NCBI GenBank assembly: GCA_917880885.1
Contig: OU862909.1
Span: 29,570,851-29,634,850 of the forward strand
Origin: Limnephilus marmoratus
Lineage: Eukaryota > Arthropoda > Insecta > Trichoptera > Limnephilidae
Reading direction: 5' to 3'
Length of the DNA stretch: 64,000 nucleotides
Shown here: positions 12,523 to 24,480 of the stretch, piece after piece
How positions within the stretch are numbered: the first letter of the stretch is position 1
Layout: every line of letters begins with the position of its first letter
Position numbers and translations under genes: made by a program
The notes under the pieces: model-generated
Seen by the model: the letters and a program-made list of their open reading frames with translations, nothing else
Told to the model about the DNA's origin: nothing
The model's database searches: none

Positions 12523-12648
12523 CGGCGGTAATGTCGTTTTCCGAAAAACAACGACCGAAACCGCCGAGAGTTCCGTTTTGTTAGGCTAAAAATTTGACAT
12601 CTAAGATTTTGACCATAGACCTAGCATTTTCCTTTGAGGAAAATGCTA
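12523..12648 (+). repeat. Conserved double hairpin in the M1-M4 module
   Basis: Two structures lie side by side. CGGCGGT (12523-12529) pairs with ACCGCCG (12560-12566) around an inner GTCGTT/AACGAC stem. Then TAGCATTTTCCT (12622-12633) pairs perfectly with 12637-12648 across a 3-base loop. Both are kept in the other three monomers. Function unknown. Confidence 0.8.
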
Positions 12649-12948
12649 AGTCTTTTTTTGTCATTTTTTTTTTGAAACGCTATCTGTCGGCGGGAAATAC
12701 AACCGAGCCGAATCGAGTGATTCGAGTAGAGCTTCTAGTTTTCGCCGCCGATTCGTATCGGAGAATAAATCCCTGTATATATTTCATTTTGTCGAAAAAA
12801 ATTTGCTTACAGTTTTCAGTCCCAATTTGCTTCAACCGAAAGTGAACCTTGAGGTGGGTGAAACGCAAAGGGCGTACTGGTCGTTTTTGCGTCAACCAAA
12901 AAGTGCGCGGAAAAAGACCTCTCCCAAAACCAAACAATACTATATATA

Positions 12949-12982
12949 CTAGGTTTTGCCCGTTGCAGAAGCAACTGACGGG
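12949..12982 (-). mobile_element. Helitron-like 3' terminus 4 (in M1)
   Basis: CTAG with the CAAAAC linker and intact GTTGC/GCAAC hairpin, identical to the terminus in M3. Confidence 0.5.
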
Positions 12983-13064
12983 TTAAGACACTATGCGATT
13001 TGACGTGTGAACGTGGATGAAGCGAGGAGGAGTGTGTGTTAAATTAAATATATGAAGAAACCTG

Positions 13065-13862
13065 AGTTCACAGTGGCCTTGCAACGCATGCCGGGTACCC
13101 GTTGTATATAATGTTATGTAGTGCAGCGCTTGCATTAAAATGTAATTTCCCAGGAATTGGAATGGAACCATTACAGTTAAGTTGATCCCGAGGTTACAGT
13201 GACCTTGCAACGCATGCCGAGTAACCGTTGTATATCATGTTATATATTGCAGGCACTTGCTTTAAAATATTATTTCCCGGGAATTGGGATGGAACCATTA
13301 CAGTTAAGTTGACCCCGAGGTTACAGTGACCTTGCAACGCATGCCGTGTACCCGTTGTATATTATGTTATAAATTGCAGGCGCTTGCATTAAAATTTTAT
13401 TTCCCGGGAATCGGGATGAAACCATTACAGTAAAGTTGACCCCTAGGTTAAAGTCGCCTTGCAACGCATACCGGGTACCCGTTGTATATAATTTTATATA
13501 GTGCAGGTGCTTGCATTATAATGTAGTTTCCCGGTACTTGGGATGGAACCATTATAATTAAGTTGACCCCGAGGTTACAGTGACCTTGCAACGCATGCCG
13601 GGTACCCGTTGTATATAATGTTATATAGTGCAGGCGCTTGCATTATAATGTAGTTTCCCAGGACTTCGGATGGAAACATTACAGTTTTATTGACCCCGAG
13701 GTTAAAGCGGCCTTGCAACGCATGCCGGGTACCCGTTGTATATAATTTTATAAAGTGCATAATTTTATAATGTTGTTTCCCGGGACTTGGTAGGGAACCA
13801 TTACGGTTTAGTTGACCCCGAAGTTAAAGTGGCCTCGCAACGCATGCCGGGTACCCGCTGTA
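13065..13862 (+). repeat. SatA array, 127-bp type (M1)
   Basis: CCTTGCAACGCAT-type starts at 13203, 13330, 13457, 13584 and 13711 are each 127 bp apart; the last step is 122 bp. Since 127 is not a multiple of three, no long frame survives. The array is nearly identical to 17667-18463. Confidence 0.9.
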
Positions 13863-14155
13863 TATAATTAATTTATTTACGCACAAATAGTCCATTAACA
13901 ATAACAATCGGTTGCACGGTTTAGCAGTGCAAAATTTCATTATGCCGGAGCTCACTATTGTAGTTGTATTGTATTTCATTTTGCAAGTGTAAGTACTAAG
14001 TAGGTACTTTGTTGTAATATTTCACCAAAACGACGCCATTATGCTGTTGAGCATAAAATAATTTTCACTATAAATAAATTCATTCAATATCATGTTTTGA
14101 TTTTTAAATGAAAAAAGTCCCCGCAAGTAAGTACCTACCTAGAACACGCGTAATG

Positions 14156-14186
<31 letters not shown>

Positions 14187-15231
14187 TTATTTAACAATGT
14201 TCAAATAGAACACACTTAAAAATAAAAAATAATAATTAATAAAAAAAATTGACAATTCTTTAAATTTTTCTAGTAAATTTTCAGTTCTATAAAGTTCCGT
14301 TCGAGTTCTGTAATTATTTCAGTTTTGTGATGTAACTGGTCTGTAATGATAAAACAATAGAATTTGAGTAGAACCATCACAGAACGTGAAAATTAACTTA
14401 AAAAAAGTTCCATTATTCTGTATCATCGAAACAACCTTACCGTAGTATTTATTGCATTAAAACCTAATTCGTTGTGTAGGTACCCATTCAGGTAGGTACC
14501 TGCGCATTTCCTTAGATTCCGGCAATCTTAGCTTTTTTCATCATATTTGCAATACTACCGAAATAAGTAGGTACCTACCCCGAATGAAAAACGTATTAAT
14601 TTGAACTGGCCAGGAATATTTAAACTTCCGATGGAATCTGTGAGCGCGTATTTTGATGATTTTTTTTCGGAAAATTTCGTGTTTCGTCAGCATCTCCTGA
14701 CGTATTTTATATGAGAATCATATGTTTTATTGGTGTTAAAAGTTGCGGAATCTATCCGGCTATCGTATTTTCAAAAAACATCTAGCCCGGAATCGGTTTT
14801 TCGGCGGTAATGTCGTTTTCCGAAAAACAACGACCGAAACCGCCGAGAGTTCCGTTTTGTTAGGCTAAAAATTTGACATCTAAGATTTTGACCATAGACC
14901 TAGCATTTTCCTTTGAGGAAAATGCTAAGTCTTTTTTTGTCATTTTTTTTTTGAAACGCTATCTGTCGGCGGGAAATACAACCGAGCCGAATCGAGTGAT
15001 TCGAGTAGAGCTTCTAGTTTTCGCCGCCGATTCGTATCGGAGAATAAATCCCTGTATATATTTCATTTTGTCGAAAAAAATTTGCTTACAGTTTTCAGTC
15101 CCAATTTGCTTCAACCGAAAGTGAACCTTGAGGTGGGTGAAACGCAAAGGGCGTACTGGTCGTTTTTGCGTCAACCAAAAAGTGCGCGGAAAAAGACCTC
15201 TCCCAAAACCAAACAATACTATATATATATA

Positions 15232-15266
15232 CTAGCGGGGCCCGTTGCAAAAATGCAACTAACGGG
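15232..15266 (-). mobile_element. Helitron-like 3' terminus 5 (in M2)
   Basis: CTAG with the GGCCCCG linker and the longer hairpin loop (stem GTTGCA, loop AAAA, TGCAAC), shared with M4 only. Confidence 0.5.
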
Positions 15267-15341
15267 TTAAAAAATTATGCGATTTGCGTGTGAACGTGGA
15301 TGAAGCGAGGAGGAGTGTATGTTAAAAAATATATGAAGAAA

Positions 15342-16266
15342 CCTGAGGTTGCAGTGACCTTGCAACGCATGCCGGGTACCCGTTGTATATAATGTTATGT
15401 AGTGCAGCGCTTGCATTAAAATGTAATTTGCCAGGAATTGGAATGGAACCATTACAGTTAAGTTGACCCCGAGGTTACAGTGATTTTGCAACGCATGCCG
15501 GGTACCCTTTGTATATAATGTTATAATGTAAAGCAGGCGTTTGCATTAAAATTTTATTTCCCGGGAGTCGGGATGAAACCATTACAGTAAAGTTGACCCC
15601 TAGGTTACAGTGACCTTGCAACGCATACCGGGTACCCGTTGTATATAATGTTATATAGTGCAGGCGCTTGCTTTAAAATGTTATTTCCCGGGAATTGGGA
15701 TGGAACCATTACAGTTAAGTTGACCCCGAGGTTACAGTGACCTTGCAACGCATGCCGTGTAACCATTGTATATTATGTTATAAATTGCAGGCGCTTGCAT
15801 TAAAATTTTATTTCCCGGGAATCGGGATGAAACCATTACAGTAAAGTTGACCCCTAGGTTACAGTGACGTTGCAACGCATGCCGGGTACCCGTTGTATAT
15901 AATGTTATATAGTGCAGGCGCTTGCATTATAATGTAGTTTCCGGGGACTTGGGATGGAACCATTAGAGTTTAGTTGACCCTGAGGTTAAAGTGGCCTTGC
16001 AACGCATGCCGGGTACCCGTAGTATATAATGTTACATATTGCAGGCGCTTGCATTATAATGTAGTTTCCCAGGACTTCGGATGGAAACATTACAGTTTTA
16101 TTGACCCCGAGGTTAAAGCGGCCTTGCAACGAATGCCGGGTACCCGTTGTATATAATTTTATAAAGTGCATAATTTTATAATGTTGTTTCCCGGGACTTG
16201 GTAGGGAACCATTACGGTTTAGTTGACCCCGAAGTTAAAGTGGCCTCGCAACGCATGCCGGGTACC
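15342..16266 (+). repeat. SatA array (M2)
   Basis: About seven units, mostly of the 127-bp type, with one 141-type junction near 15490-15540 (GTTATAATGTAAAGCAGGCGTTTGC). This mixture suggests recombination between the two SatA types. Confidence 0.8.
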
Positions 16267-17550
16267 GCAGTTTAGCAGTGCAAAATTTCATTATGCCGGA
16301 GCTCACTATTGTAGTTGTATTGTATTTCATTTTGCAAGTGTAAGTACTAAGTAGGTACTTTGTTGTAATATTTCACCAAAACGACGCCATTATGCTGTTG
16401 AGCATAAAATAATTTTCACTACAAATAAATTCATTCAATATCATGTTTTGATTTTTAAATGAAAAAAGTCCCCGCAAGTAAGTACCTACCTAGAACACGC
16501 GTAATGTATATATATATACAATGTTCAAATAGAACACACTTAAAAATAAAAAAAATAATTAATAAAAAAAATTGACAATTCTTTAAATTTTTCTAGTAAA
16601 ATTTCAGTTCTATAAAGTTCCGTTCGAGTTCTGTAATTATTTCAGTTTTGTGATGTAACTGGTCTGTAATGATAAAACAATAGAATTTGAGTAGAACCAT
16701 CACAGAACGTGAAAATTAACTTTAAAAAAGTTCAATTATTCTGTATCATGGAAACAACCTTCCCTTAGTATTTATTGCATTAAAACCTAATTCGTTGTGT
16801 AGGTACCCATTCAGGTAGGTACCTGCGCATTTCCTTAGATTCCGGCAATCTTAGCTTTTTTCATCATATTTGCAATACTACCGAAATAAGTAGGTACCTA
16901 CCCCGAATGAAAAACGTGTTAATTTGACTGGCCAGCAAATATTTAAACTTCCGATGGAATCTGTGAGCGCGTTTTTTGATGATTTTTTTTCGGAAAATTT
17001 CGAGTTTTGTCAGCATCTCCTGACGTATTTTATATGAGAATCATATGTTTTATTGGTGTTAAAAGTTGCGGAATCTATCCGGCTATCGTATTTTCAAAAA
17101 ACATCTAGCCCAGAATCGGTTTTTCGGCGGTAATGTCGTTTTCCGAAAAACAACGACCGAAACCGCCGAGAGTTCCGTTTTGTTAGGCTAAAAATTTGAC
17201 ATCTAAGATTTTGACCATAGACCTAGCATTTTCCTTTGAGGAAAATGCTAAGTCTTTTTTTGTCATTTTTTTTTTGAAACGCTATCTGTCGGCGGGAAAT
17301 ACAACCGAGCCGAATCGAGTGATTCGAGTAGAGCTTCTAGTTTTCGCCGCCGATTCGTATCGGAGAATAAATCCCTGTATATATTTCATTTTGTCGAAAA
17401 AAAAGTGCTTACAGTTTTCATTCCCAATTTGCTTCAACCGAAAGTGAACCTTGAGGTGGGTGAAACGCAAAGGGCGTACTGGTCGTTTTTGCGTCAACAA
17501 AAAAGTGCGCGGAAAAAGACCTTTCCCAAAACCAAGCATTAATATATATA

Positions 17551-17584
17551 CTAGGTTTTGCCCGTTGCAGAAGCAACTGACGGG
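17551..17584 (-). mobile_element. Helitron-like 3' terminus 6 (in M3)
   Basis: Same sequence as terminus 4, preceded on the plus strand by CATTAATATATATA instead of CAAACAATACTATATATA. Confidence 0.5.
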
Positions 17585-17666
17585 TTAAGACACTATGCGA
17601 TTTGACGTGTGAACGTGGATGAAGCGAGGAGGAGTGTGTGTTAAATTAAATATATGAAGAAACCTG

Positions 17667-18463
17667 AGTTCACAGTGGCCTTGCAACGCATGCCGGATAC
17701 CCGTTGTATATAATGTTATGTAGTGCAGCGCTTGCATTAAAATGTAATTTCCCAGGAATTGGAATGGAACCATTACAGTTAAGTTGATCCCGAGGTTACA
17801 GTGACCTTGCAACGCATGCCGAGTAACCGTTGTATATCATGTTATATATTGCAGGCACTTGCTTTAAAATATTATTTCCCGGGAATTGGGATGGAACCAT
17901 TACAGTTAAGTTGACCCCGAGGTTACAGTGACCTTGCAACGCATGCCGTGTACCCGTTGTATATTATGTTATAAATTGCAGGCGCTTGCATTAAAATTTT
18001 ATTTCCCGGGAATCGGGATGAAACCATTACAGTAAAGTTGACCCCTAGGTTAAAGTCGCCTTGCAACGCATACCGGGTACCCGTTGTATATAATTTTATA
18101 TAGTGCAGGTGCTTGCATTATAATGTAGTTTCCCGGTACTTGGGATGGAACCATTATAATTAAGTTGACCCCGAGGTTACAGTGACCTTGCAACGCATGC
18201 CGGGTACCCGTTGTATATACTGTTTTATAGTGCAGGCGCTTGCATTATAATGTAGTTTCCCAGGACTTCGGATGGGCACATTACAGTTTTATTGACCCCG
18301 AGGTTAAAGCGGCCTTGCAACGCATGCCGGGTACCCGTTGTATATAATTTTATAAAGTGCATAATTTTATAATGTTGTTTCCCGGGACTTGGTAGGGAAC
18401 CATTACGGTTTAGTTGACCCCGAAGTTAAAGTGGCCTCGCAACGCATGCCGGGTACCGCTGTA
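17667..18463 (+). repeat. SatA array, 127-bp type (M3)
   Basis: Unit order and private variants (for example CGAGTAACCGTTGTATATCATG) match the M1 array. Confidence 0.9.
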
Positions 18464-18527
18464 TATAATTAATTTATTTACGCACAAATAGTCCATTAAC
18501 AATAACAATCGGTTGCACGGTTTAGCA

Positions 18528-20830
18528 GTGCAAAATTTCATTATGCCGGAGCTCACTATTGTAGTTGTATTGTATTTCATTTTGCAAGTGTAAGTACTAA
18601 GTAGGTACTTTGTTGTAATATTTCACCAAAACGACGCCATTATGCTGTTGAGCATAAAATAATTTTCACTACAAATAAATTCATTCAATATCATGTTTTG
18701 ATTTTTAAATGAAAAAAGTCCCCGCAAGTAAGTACCTACCTAGAACACGCGTAATTATTTTTTTTATTTAACAATGTCCAAATAGAACACACTTATAAAA
18801 AAAAAATATAATTAATAAAAAAAAATTGTCAATTCTTAAAAATTTTCTAGTAAATTTTCAGTTCTAGAAAGTTCCGTTCGAGTTCTGTAATTATTTCAGT
18901 TTTGTGATGTAACTGGCCTATATTGAGAAAAAACAGAATTTCAGTAGAAGCAACTCAGAACGTGAAAATTAACTTAAAAAAAGTTGAATTATTCAGTATC
19001 ATCGAAACAACCTTCCCTTAGTATTTATTGCATTAAAACCTAATTCGTTGTGTAGGTACCCATTCAGGTAGGTACCTGCGCGTTTCCTTAGATTCCGGCA
19101 ATATTTGCTTTTTTCATCATATTTGCAATACTACCGAAATAAGTAGGTACCTACCCCGAATGAATAGCGTGTTAATTTGAACTGGCCACCAATATTTAAA
19201 CTTCCGATGGAATCTTTGAGCGCGTATTTTGATGATTTTTTTTCGGAAAATTTCGAGTTTCGTCAGCATCTCCTGACTTTTTTTACATGGGATGGGCATG
19301 TTATATTGGTGTTAAAAGTTGCGGAATCTATCCGGCTATCGTATTTTTTAAAAACATCTAGCCCGGAATCGGTTTTTCGGCGGTAATGTCGTTTTCCGAA
19401 AAACAACGACCGAAACCGCCGAGAGTTCCGTTTTGTTAGGCTAAAAATTTGACATCTAAGATTTTGACCATAGACCTAGCATTTTCCTTTGAGGAAAATG
19501 CTAAGTCTTTTTTTGTCATTTTTTTTTTGAAACGCTATCTGTCGGCGGGAAATACAACCGAGCCGAATCGAGTGATTCGAGTAGAGCTTCTAGTTTTCGC
19601 CGCCGATTCGTATCGGAGAATAAATCCCTGTATATATTTCATTTTGTCGAAAAAAAAGTGCTTACAGTTTTCATTCCCAATTTGCTTCAACCGAAAGTGA
19701 ACCTTGAGGTGGGTGAAACGCAAAGGGCGTACTGGTCGTTTTTGCGTCAACAAAAAAGTGCGCGGAAAAAGACCTCTCCCAAAACCAAGCATTAATATAT
19801 ATATACTAGCGGGGCCCGTTGCAAAAATGCAACTAACGGGTTAAAAAATTATGCGATTTGCGTGTGAACGTGGATGAAGCGAGGAGGAGTGTGTGTTAAA
19901 TTAAATATATGAAGAAACCTGAGGTTACAGTGACCTTGCAACGCATGCCGGGTACCCATTGTTTATAATGTTATAATATAGTGCATGCATTTGCAAGGCG
20001 CTTGCATAATAATGTAGTTTCCCTGAACTTGGAATGGAACCATTACAGTTATGTTGACCCCGAGGTTACAGTGATCTTGTAACGCATGCCGGGTACCCGT
20101 TGTATAAAATGTTATAATAAAGTGCAGGCGTTTGCAAGGCGCTTGCATTATAATGTAGTTTATTGGAACTTGGAATGAAACCATTACAGTTAAGTTGACC
20201 CCGAGGTTACAGTGATGTTGCAACGCATGCCGGGTACCCGTTGTATATAATGTTATAATACAGTGCATGCGTTTGCAAGGCGCTTGAATTATAATGTAGT
20301 TTCCCGGAACTTGGAATGGAACCATTACAGTTAAGTTGACCCCGAGGTTACAGTGATCTTGCAATGCATGCCGGGTACCCTTTGTATATAATGTTATAAT
20401 ATAAAGCAGGCGTTTGCAAGGCGCTTGTATTATAATGTTGTTTCCCGGAACTTGGAATGGAACTATTACAGTTAAGTTGACCCCGAGGTTACAGTGATCT
20501 TGCAACGCATGCCGGGTACCCTTTGTATATAATGTTTTAATATAAAGTAGGCATTTGCAAGGCGCTTGTATTATAATGTAGTTTCCCGGAACTTGGAATG
20601 GAACCATTACAGTTAAGTTGACCCCGAAATTACAGTGATGTTGCAACGCATGCCGGGTACCCATTGTATATAATATTATAATACAGTGCATGCGTTTGCA
20701 AGGCGCTTGAATTATAATGTAGTTTCCCAGAACTTGGAATGGACCCAAAACAGTTAAGTTGACCCCGAGGTTACAGTGATGTTGCAACGCATGCCGGATA
20801 CCCCTTGTATATAATGTTATGTAGAAATAT
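18528..20830 (+). repeat. Higher-order repeat monomer M4
   Basis: About 2.3 kb. The left part follows M1-M3; the terminus matches M2 at an offset of 4574 bp; the SatA array is the 141-bp type, unlike M1-M3, so M4 marks the end of the regular array. Confidence 0.8.
19806..19840 (-). mobile_element. Helitron-like 3' terminus 7 (in M4)
   Basis: GGCCCCG linker and long-loop hairpin, as in M2. Confidence 0.5.
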
Positions 20831-20840
20831 AAATCCCCAA
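19915..20840 (+). repeat. SatA array, 141-bp type (M4)
   Basis: About six and a half 141-bp units. The minus strand is open for 306 codons (19963-20883), the longest satellite frame in the window, made of a 47-residue repeat with YTTGTRHALQ near the start of each unit. No promoter, splice or other sign of expression is visible. Confidence 0.9.
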
Positions 20841-21430
20841 AGTTGACCTTTATTGGATAACCAACACCTCTGCCGTAGGTCACCCCAAGTGGTTCGCTAC
20901 GTTTGGTGTTTTAGTAGGGGTGCCCGGGTTCATGGGGTGAGGTCTGTCTAGGTCTTGGAGGCGGATGACCAGGACACACTGAACCCCAGATTCCTACCCA
21001 CCCCTTAAACCTTTTTCCTTTCCAGAACTCTCATCACCTTCCTTTCCTAGAAAAAATCCTCCACACAGCATCCCCAAAGATGACATAGGACCTGAGGGAA
21101 ATTATTTTCCCCACGGCCTCCTGTGCGGAGCTCATGTAAAAAAAAAATTAAATGCATATAAATTCACCTTTCCCAAAAAGCCAGAAATAATTGAAAAAAA
21201 ACATGTTCTTAATATATTTTCCCTTGCTTAGTTCTGCACTCCTGGTATTTATACTTTTAAAATTTTGTTTTATTCGAGTAAAAAAAAAAAACAGAAAAAA
21301 TATTCTTTCATAGCGTACTCTACCCCCCCCCCCTTCCTCCATCCCGCAAAACCCCCTCACGGGTTCCCCTCCGCCTTCCCAGGTTACCCTCCCCCCTCCG
21401 TGGTTTTTTCCCCCCCTCCCGCGCTCATTA
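20841..21430 (+). repeat. RepC copy and C-rich tract
   Basis: RepC (about 20870-21150) leads to the CACCTTTCCCAAAAAG leader and a C-run tract at about 21320-21425, in the same order as 7851-8460. Confidence 0.75.
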
Positions 21431-22160
21431 TTTCATTGCCGTTACATTTAGTTTTCAAACAGCTCGCGTGCCACCTATTGAAATATTTTTATGCAAATTT
21501 CGTAATGCCAAAGCTCACCAGCCAATAAACAAACATATCAAAAAAAGAATTATTCAATTTGGTGCAGTCTTTCGGAAGTTATACGCGTACATACATTTCG
21601 ACGATTCATTTTTATGCAAATTTCATAATGCCAGAGCTCACCAGTAGTTTTATTCAAAACTTGTCCTTACAATAACGATAACAACAAAAAAATAATTACC
21701 CAATTAGGTGCAGTCGTTCCGAAGTTATGCGCGTTCTTACATTTCATCGATTAATTTTTAAACATATTTCAAAATGCCAGAGCTCACCAGTAGTTGGATA
21801 CAATCTTTGTCCTAACAATAAGGAACGCAACAAAAAAGAATTATTCAATTGCGTGCAGTCGTTCTGAAGTTATGAGCGTACTTACATTTCGGCGAATCAT
21901 TTTTAAACAAATTTCGTTATGCCAGAGCTCACCAGTAATTTTATTCAAAACTTGTCCTAGTAATAACAAATACAACAACGAAAGAATTATTCAATTTTGT
22001 GCATTCGCTCGGAAGCTATGCGCATTTATAGATTTCGGCGATTCATTTTAAACAAATTTTATTATTCCAGAGCTCATCAGTCGTCTTATACAAACCTTGC
22101 CCGAACAATAACGAAACCAACTCAAAAAGAATTATCCAATTTGGACCAGTCGTTCATGAG
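21431..22160 (+). repeat. SatB array, copy 4
   Basis: Near-identical to 586-1335 at an offset of about 20.8 kb, including private variants such as GAATTATCCAATTTGGACC. Confidence 0.85.
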
Positions 22161-23122
22161 CTATAATTTATAGATGATATCCGTGGATAATTATTTATCC
22201 GTTTATGTAATTTTCAGGGTACCTACCTAGTTCATCAAAATATTCTAAAACAATATTTTATCTATATGGCAAGACAACCGATAAAAGTTGTCATAACCAC
22301 CTCAAGCAAAGCCTGAAAATCGAACACCTGCGCTGGTTTAAGAACATTTCCCATACAAATTACGTCAGCCAACGGTGTCATGGCCTGACTGAAAACCTCA
22401 GGTGGTTTTGGATAGTGTTCCATGTTCAGTATTGCAAGGTTGAAGAAAATAAATAAACATTTCAAATATCTACCGATTTAACAGGCTGAGAACGATGTGC
22501 ATTTTCGATGTTGTTGGATTTTTCGCAAATGTCAGATATAATTGCAAAGTTTGACGCGATATTGTGAAACATTTTAAATGGGAAGCTACACATGTTTTTG
22601 TGTTAAAAGTTTCTAAATCTTGTATAATTTATGATTATTAAAAAAAATGTCTCGCAAAATGTTTTTTTTCGTTGTATTTTATCACCCCGCAAAGGGCCTT
22701 TAAAATGTCATTTTTTCAACGTTATTTCCGAGATCGCCGTTTAATTAATTTGAATAAATTTCTAACAAAAATCAGTTTTGTATGGGAGATTTTCGATATA
22801 TCTTTCGCAACTTTTCCGGGCATTTGAAAAGAGATAGATACAATGAATTCGCTTCGAAGAAGAGTGAACCGTGGGGCCTTTGAAATCGGATGAGCTTAGA
22901 GATCAATTTGGCTTGCCAAATTTTACCCAATTTTCGCAAGCCAAAGTGACCCGTGAGGTTTCACCCACCCGAGGGGCAAAGTGGTAGCTTTTCCCCTCAA
23001 ATCAAAAGTGAGTTTTTTCGACCAATGGCGTGAGCGGAAAAAGTGAGTTTTCTCGACCAATGGCGTGAGCGGAAAAAGTGACCTTTTCCCTGACCTACCC
23101 CAAAACTGAACATTAATATATA
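22161..23122 (+). repeat. RepD block, copy 4
   Basis: Continues the 20.8-kb-offset duplication of 1336-2263. It has an extra copy of the short GACCAATGGCGTGAGCGG direct repeat before the TA-rich stretch. Confidence 0.75.
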
Positions 23123-23155
23123 CTAGCTGGGCCCATTGCAGAAGCAACTGACGGG
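23123..23155 (-). mobile_element. Helitron-like 3' terminus 8
   Basis: CTAG with a slightly decayed linker (GGCCCAG) and a hairpin with one outer mismatch. Confidence 0.45.
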
Positions 23156-23239
23156 TTAAGACACTATGCGATTTGACGTGTGAACGTGGATGAAGCGAGG
23201 AGGAGTGTGTGTTAAATTAAATATATGAAGAAACCTGAG

Positions 23240-24180
23240 TTCACAGTGACCTTGCAACGCATGCCGGGAACCCGTTGTAAATAATATTATTATGTACTGC
23301 AGGCGTTTGCAAGTCGCTTGAATTATAATGTAGTTTCCCGGAACTTGGAATGGAACCATCCCCGAGGTTACAGTGATCTTGCAACGCATGCCGGCTACCC
23401 GTTGTATATAATGTTATAATATAGTGCAGGCGTTTGCAAGGCGCTTGTATTATAATGTAGTTTCCCGGAACTTGGAATGGAACCATTACAGTTAAGCTGA
23501 CCCCGAGGTTACAGTGATCTTGCAACGCAAGCCGGGTACCCGTTGTATATAATTTTATAATATAATGCAGGCGTTTGCAAGGCGCTTGCATTATAATGTA
23601 GTTTCTTGGAACTTGGAATGGAACCATTACAGTTAAGTTGACTTCAAGGTTACAGTGATCTTGCAACGCATGCCGGGTACCCTTTGTATATAATTTTATA
23701 ATACAAAGCAGGCGTTTGCAAAGCGCTTGCTTTATAATGTAGTTTCCCGGAACTTGGAATGGAACCATTGCATGGTGATGTTGCAACGCATGCCGGGTAC
23801 CCGTTGTATATAATGTTATAATACAGTGCATGCGTTTGCAAGGCGCTTGAATTATAATGCAGTTTTCCGGAACTTGGAATGGAACCATTACAGTTAAGTT
23901 GACCCCGAGATTACAGTGATGTTGCAACGCATGCCGGGTACCCGTTGTATATAATGTTATGTAGAAATACAAATCCCCAAAGTTGACCTTTATTGGATAA
24001 CCAACACCTCTGCCATAGGTCACCTCAAGTGGTTCGCTACGTTTGGTGATTTAGTAGGGGTGCCCGGGTTCATGGGGTGAGGTCTGTCTAGGTCTTGGAG
24101 GTAGATGCCCAGGACACACTGAACCCCAGATTCCTACCCACCCCTTAAACATTTTTCCTTCCCAGAACTCTCATCTGAAA
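23240..24180 (+). repeat. SatA array (141-bp type) and RepC
   Basis: About five units with several short deletions (for example after 23355 and 23770), then RepC from about 23985. The 260-codon minus-strand frame (23241-24023) survives the deletions but is satellite sequence. Confidence 0.8.
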
Positions 24181-24480
24181 ACCTGAGGTTACAGTGACCT
24201 TGCAACGCATGCCGGGTACCCGTTGTATATAATGTTATGTAGTGCAGCGATTGCACTAAAATGTTATTTCCCGGGAATTGGGATGGAACCATTACAGTAA
24301 AGTTGACCCCGAGGTTACAGTGACCTTGCAACGCATGCCAGGTATCCGTTGAATATAATGTTATATAGTACAGGCGCTTGCTATATAATGTTGTTTTCCG
24401 AGATTTGGAATGGAACCATTACAGTTTAATGGACCCCGAGGTTAAAGTGGCCTTGCAACGCATGCCGGGTACCCGCCGTA
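24181..24480 (+). repeat. Short SatA array, 127-bp type
   Basis: Two to three units joined directly to a truncated RepC, without a CTAG terminus. Confidence 0.75.

Larger units (their letters stand above)
11641..13916 (+). repeat. Higher-order repeat monomer M1
   Basis: About 2.28 kb. In order: a CGGTTTAGCA start; AT-rich sequence holding a GGGTTGTTT...AAACAACC MITE copy (about 11955-12167); a hairpin module at 12520-12770; a CTAG terminus at 12949; and a SatA 127-bp array. The 83-residue frame at 12594-12845 recurs in all four monomers but shows no sign of being a gene. M1 resembles M3 most in its array and terminus. Confidence 0.85.
13917..16267 (+). repeat. Higher-order repeat monomer M2
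   Basis: About 2.35 kb with the same layout as M1, but a different terminus variant (GCGGGGCCCG with a CAAAAATG loop) and a differently composed SatA array. A run of TA dinucleotides lies near 14155-14178. Confidence 0.85.
16268..18527 (+). repeat. Higher-order repeat monomer M3
   Basis: About 2.26 kb. Its SatA array and CTAG terminus copy those of M1 at an offset of 4602 bp, while the spacer before CTAG (AACCAAGCATTAATAT) is shared with M4. Confidence 0.85.

Noticed and set aside
12594..12845. 83-residue frame conserved in four monomers
   Set aside because: Conservation reflects tandem duplication; the sequence is hairpin-rich repeat and the opposite strand is equally open.
19963..20883. 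306-codon minus-strand frame as a gene
   Set aside because: It is six and a half units of the 141-bp satellite; the unit is a multiple of three, so an open frame is expected. The same applies to 7251-7913 and 23241-24023.
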